Assembly (NCBI RefSeq): GCF_003096995.1
Contig: NZ_QENU01000005.1
Location: 54,174 to 118,173, forward strand
From: Alitibacter langaaensis DSM 22999
GTDB taxonomy: Bacteria > Pseudomonadota > Gammaproteobacteria > Enterobacterales > Pasteurellaceae
DNA length: 64,000 bases
Reading direction: 5' to 3'
Made by a program: the position numbers and the translations under genes. The notes beneath the pieces are model-generated. The model saw only the letters and a list, made by a program, of their open reading frames with translations, was not told where the DNA came from and did not search any database. Below, in pieces: positions 62,403 through 64,000 of this stretch. Position 1 is the stretch's first letter; each line of letters begins with the position of its first letter.

Positions 62403-63440
62403 ATGGCTCAACACTTCCTTTTAACTAGCAAAGCCCGAACGCTTTCCCCCATCAAGATAGCTCGACTATCTGATGACGACGCGTTCGATTTACTTTGCCC
62501 GTTACGTTGGGGAAGCAAGGAAAATGTTGTTTGTCCTAAATGCGGTATAGCTCATAAAGCCTATTTCATCTCTACTCGAAAGCAATGGCGATGCAAATAT
62601 TGCGATCATACGTTTAGCATAACCTCTGGTTCAATTTTCGCTAATCGCAAAAGATCATTACAAACTTACCTTTATATTATAGCTAAGTTTGTAAATGCTG
62701 CTAAAGGCATTTCATCACTACAACTTTCTCGTGATGCTGACGTAAATTATCGAACTGCATTTGTATTATCTCATAAAATCCGTAAAGCTTTATTAGAAAC
62801 ACGAGATTTACAACCTTTATCAGGGGAAGTTGATATGGATGGCACTTACGTTCATCCAGCACCACGCAAAGCAAATAAGAAAAGTGACCGCTTGGATTAC
62901 CGTTTAGCTAAAAATCAAAACCCTGATAAGCGTTGTATTATTGTGGCTAGAGAACATTATGCAGTCGATGCAAAGCAAGAAAACGTACTACATTGCGGAG
63001 CAAAACGGTCATTAGTCATGGTAGCAAAAACCGAATCTCAACCCATTATTCACGCTTTTGCCACGCGTTTTGTTAAAGCCAATAGTCGTATTAATACCGA
63101 TGAAAGTCATGCTTATGAAGTATTGTTGCCACACTACCATTTACAAACAGTAAATCATAAAGAAATGTATCGCAGTGATTTAGGTGTAACCAATAATCAA
63201 GCAGAAAGTTTCTTTAGCCGTTTTAAACGAATGTATTACGGCCAAACGCATAAAATGAGTAATACCTATTTACTCAATTATGCGAATGAAATAGCTTACC
63301 GTGAAGATAACCGACGAAAATCAAATGGTTGGCAGTTTAATGACATCTTGGGTAAATGCTTGCATACGACGAATAAAAATAATGAATGGTGTGGGTACTG
63401 GCAACGGAAAATTATTCATCAAGAGGTTGTCTGGCAATAA
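62403..63440 (+). CDS. IS1595-type transposase, second copy
   Basis: The 345-residue protein is a diverged homologue of the transposase at 58200-59258, with the same start MAQHFLL, zinc ribbon (CPKCGIAHKAYFISTRKQWR then CKYCDH, about residues 41-64), first Asp in VDMDGTYVH, NTDESHAYEV and NNQAESFFSRFKRM. It is intact. There is no clear ribosome binding site. Its TAA shares a base with the ATG of the next gene (TAATG). The flanks show no inverted repeat like that of the first copy. Confidence 0.9.
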   Translation: MAQHFLLTSKARTLSPIKIARLSDDDAFDLLCPLRWGSKENVVCPKCGIAHKAYFISTRKQWRCKYCDHTFSITSGSIFANRKRSLQTYLYIIAKFVNAAKGISSLQLSRDADVNYRTAFVLSHKIRKALLETRDLQPLSGEVDMDGTYVHPAPRKANKKSDRLDYRLAKNQNPDKRCIIVAREHYAVDAKQENVLHCGAKRSLVMVAKTESQPIIHAFATRFVKANSRINTDESHAYEVLLPHYHLQTVNHKEMYRSDLGVTNNQAESFFSRFKRMYYGQTHKMSNTYLLNYANEIAYREDNRRKSNGWQFNDILGKCLHTTNKNNEWCGYWQRKIIHQEVVWQ

Positions 63441-63880
63441 TGGCAAAATTAGTCTGTATTAATCAAATAGAAAACAAAATTCGCTTATTACAGCGTGAGC
63501 GAGAGCAAGTAGTAAAACATTTAGCCCTTGTGGATGATAAATTACAAAAACTTGAGCATGCCCTTGAGGTATTACAACATCGCCATTCTGTTAATGAATA
63601 CAATACAGCTAATTTTACCTATAAGCTATATAAGCGCCTCTTCAAAGGCAAGTTGCGAAAAATGCTTATTGAGGTATTGAAGCAAGAGCCAAACCGTAGC
63701 TTTACCGTGAATGAACTGATTACTTTAGTGTTAATCAAAGACGGGCAGGCTGGTAAACCGATAACCGCTCAACATACTGTATCAATGCGTGGGGCATTAC
63801 GCCATTGGTTAAATAAAGGCATTGTTGAACGGATTGAATATAATGTAGTCAATATTCGTTGGCAATTGAAACAACAATAG
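63440..63880 (+). CDS. Coiled-coil protein coupled to the second transposase
   Basis: The 146-residue protein starts inside the transposase stop codon. Residues 1-50 form a charged coiled coil (IENKIRLLQREREQVVKHLA, KLQKLEHALEVLQHR). The C-terminal 75 residues (KMLIEVLKQEPNRSFTVNEL to GIVERIEYNVVNIRWQL) look like a winged-helix domain. Coupled translation suggests a passenger or accessory transposition gene; a coiled coil plus DNA-binding domain fits a target-binding or regulatory partner. I know no named family for it. Confidence 0.7.
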   Translation: MAKLVCINQIENKIRLLQREREQVVKHLALVDDKLQKLEHALEVLQHRHSVNEYNTANFTYKLYKRLFKGKLRKMLIEVLKQEPNRSFTVNELITLVLIKDGQAGKPITAQHTVSMRGALRHWLNKGIVERIEYNVVNIRWQLKQQ

Positions 63881-63904
63881 TCATATTATGTACTATTTGA
63901 TTTT

Positions 63905-64000
63905 GGGGCTGACGTAGATTAGCCCTAAATTTCACACCATTTTCGCAATGTTTTTAGCTGCATTTTGGGTGTTCCAAAGTTAAACCGAAATTCACATTCC
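63905..64000 (-). mobile_element. End of an IS1016-type insertion sequence
   Basis: GGGGCTGACGTAGATTAGCC (from 63905) matches the type of terminal repeat known for Haemophilus IS1016, and the minus-strand frame that ends just inside it is the IS1016-type transposase C-terminus. The element continues past the window, so its other end and target duplication cannot be seen. Confidence 0.75.
63925..64000 (-). CDS. IS1016-type transposase, C-terminal fragment
   Basis: The last 24 codons of a minus-strand gene are visible: ECEFRFNFGTPKMQLKTLRK followed by WCEI and a TAG stop. I recognise this as the C-terminal end of IS1016-family transposases (IS1595 superfamily) of Haemophilus. The rest lies outside the window, so intactness cannot be judged. 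Confidence 0.75.
   Translation of the reverse strand, partial: ECEFRFNFGTPKMQLKTLRKWCEI

Overview
The window is chromosomal DNA of a Pasteurellaceae bacterium of the Haemophilus/Aggregatibacter group. The evidence is the very frequent 9-base DNA uptake signal AAGTGCGGT (and its complement) both between and inside genes, gene orders typical of that family (napFDAGHBC, rpsU-dnaG-rpoD, ftsB-ispD-ispF), a NadR-type NAD salvage enzyme, and an IS1016-type transposase end. A mannitol operon is present, which fits mannitol-fermenting members such as some Aggregatibacter, but the species cannot be fixed from the sequence alone.

Layout. 1-2.4 kb: end of mtlA, then mtlD and mtlR. 2.4-16.5 kb: the S10, spc and alpha ribosomal protein operons, 27 ribosomal protein genes plus secY and rpoA, with an S10 leader, a spc promoter and the S4-binding alpha leader. 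16.5-25.7 kb: amtB/glnK, asnA and divergent asnC, comM, engB, ribB under an FMN riboswitch, nadR and a small phosphoesterase. 25.7-32.4 kb: the periplasmic nitrate reductase operon napFDAGHBC with a palindrome resembling a NarP/NarL site. 32.4-36.4 kb: ftsB-ispD-ispF, a small secreted protein, tRNA-Ala and gltX. 36.5-48.8 kb: three identical tRNA-Val genes, an LTA-synthase-type sulfatase, mfd, gmhA, tsaD and the rpsU-dnaG-rpoD operon.

From the tRNA-Ile2 gene at 48.9 kb to the end, the DNA is accessory. A P4-type integrase sits just downstream of the tRNA, followed by an unknown protein, AlpA, a small HTH protein, a Rha-type regulator, small orphan genes, an Icd/Ash-like gene that overlaps a candidate C4/CI-type regulatory RNA, and a P4-type primase-helicase. 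This replication module is bracketed by two diverged inverted copies of an approximately 90-bp segment with TGTAGAC-like motifs, reminiscent of the P4 ori/crr pair. Next come a 20-bp tandem repeat, two different IS1595-type transposase genes each followed by an accessory gene, a complete EcoRV-like restriction-modification pair, an XRE repressor divergent from the second transposase, and the end of an IS1016-type element. No right-hand copy of the tRNA attachment site was found, so the island probably continues beyond the window.

The main candidates for new biology are the replication/immunity layout of the satellite-like island (inverted iteron segments, Icd gene with overlapping RNA), the repressor-controlled transposase with its coiled-coil/winged-helix-like companion gene, and the acidic orphan protein behind the first transposase.
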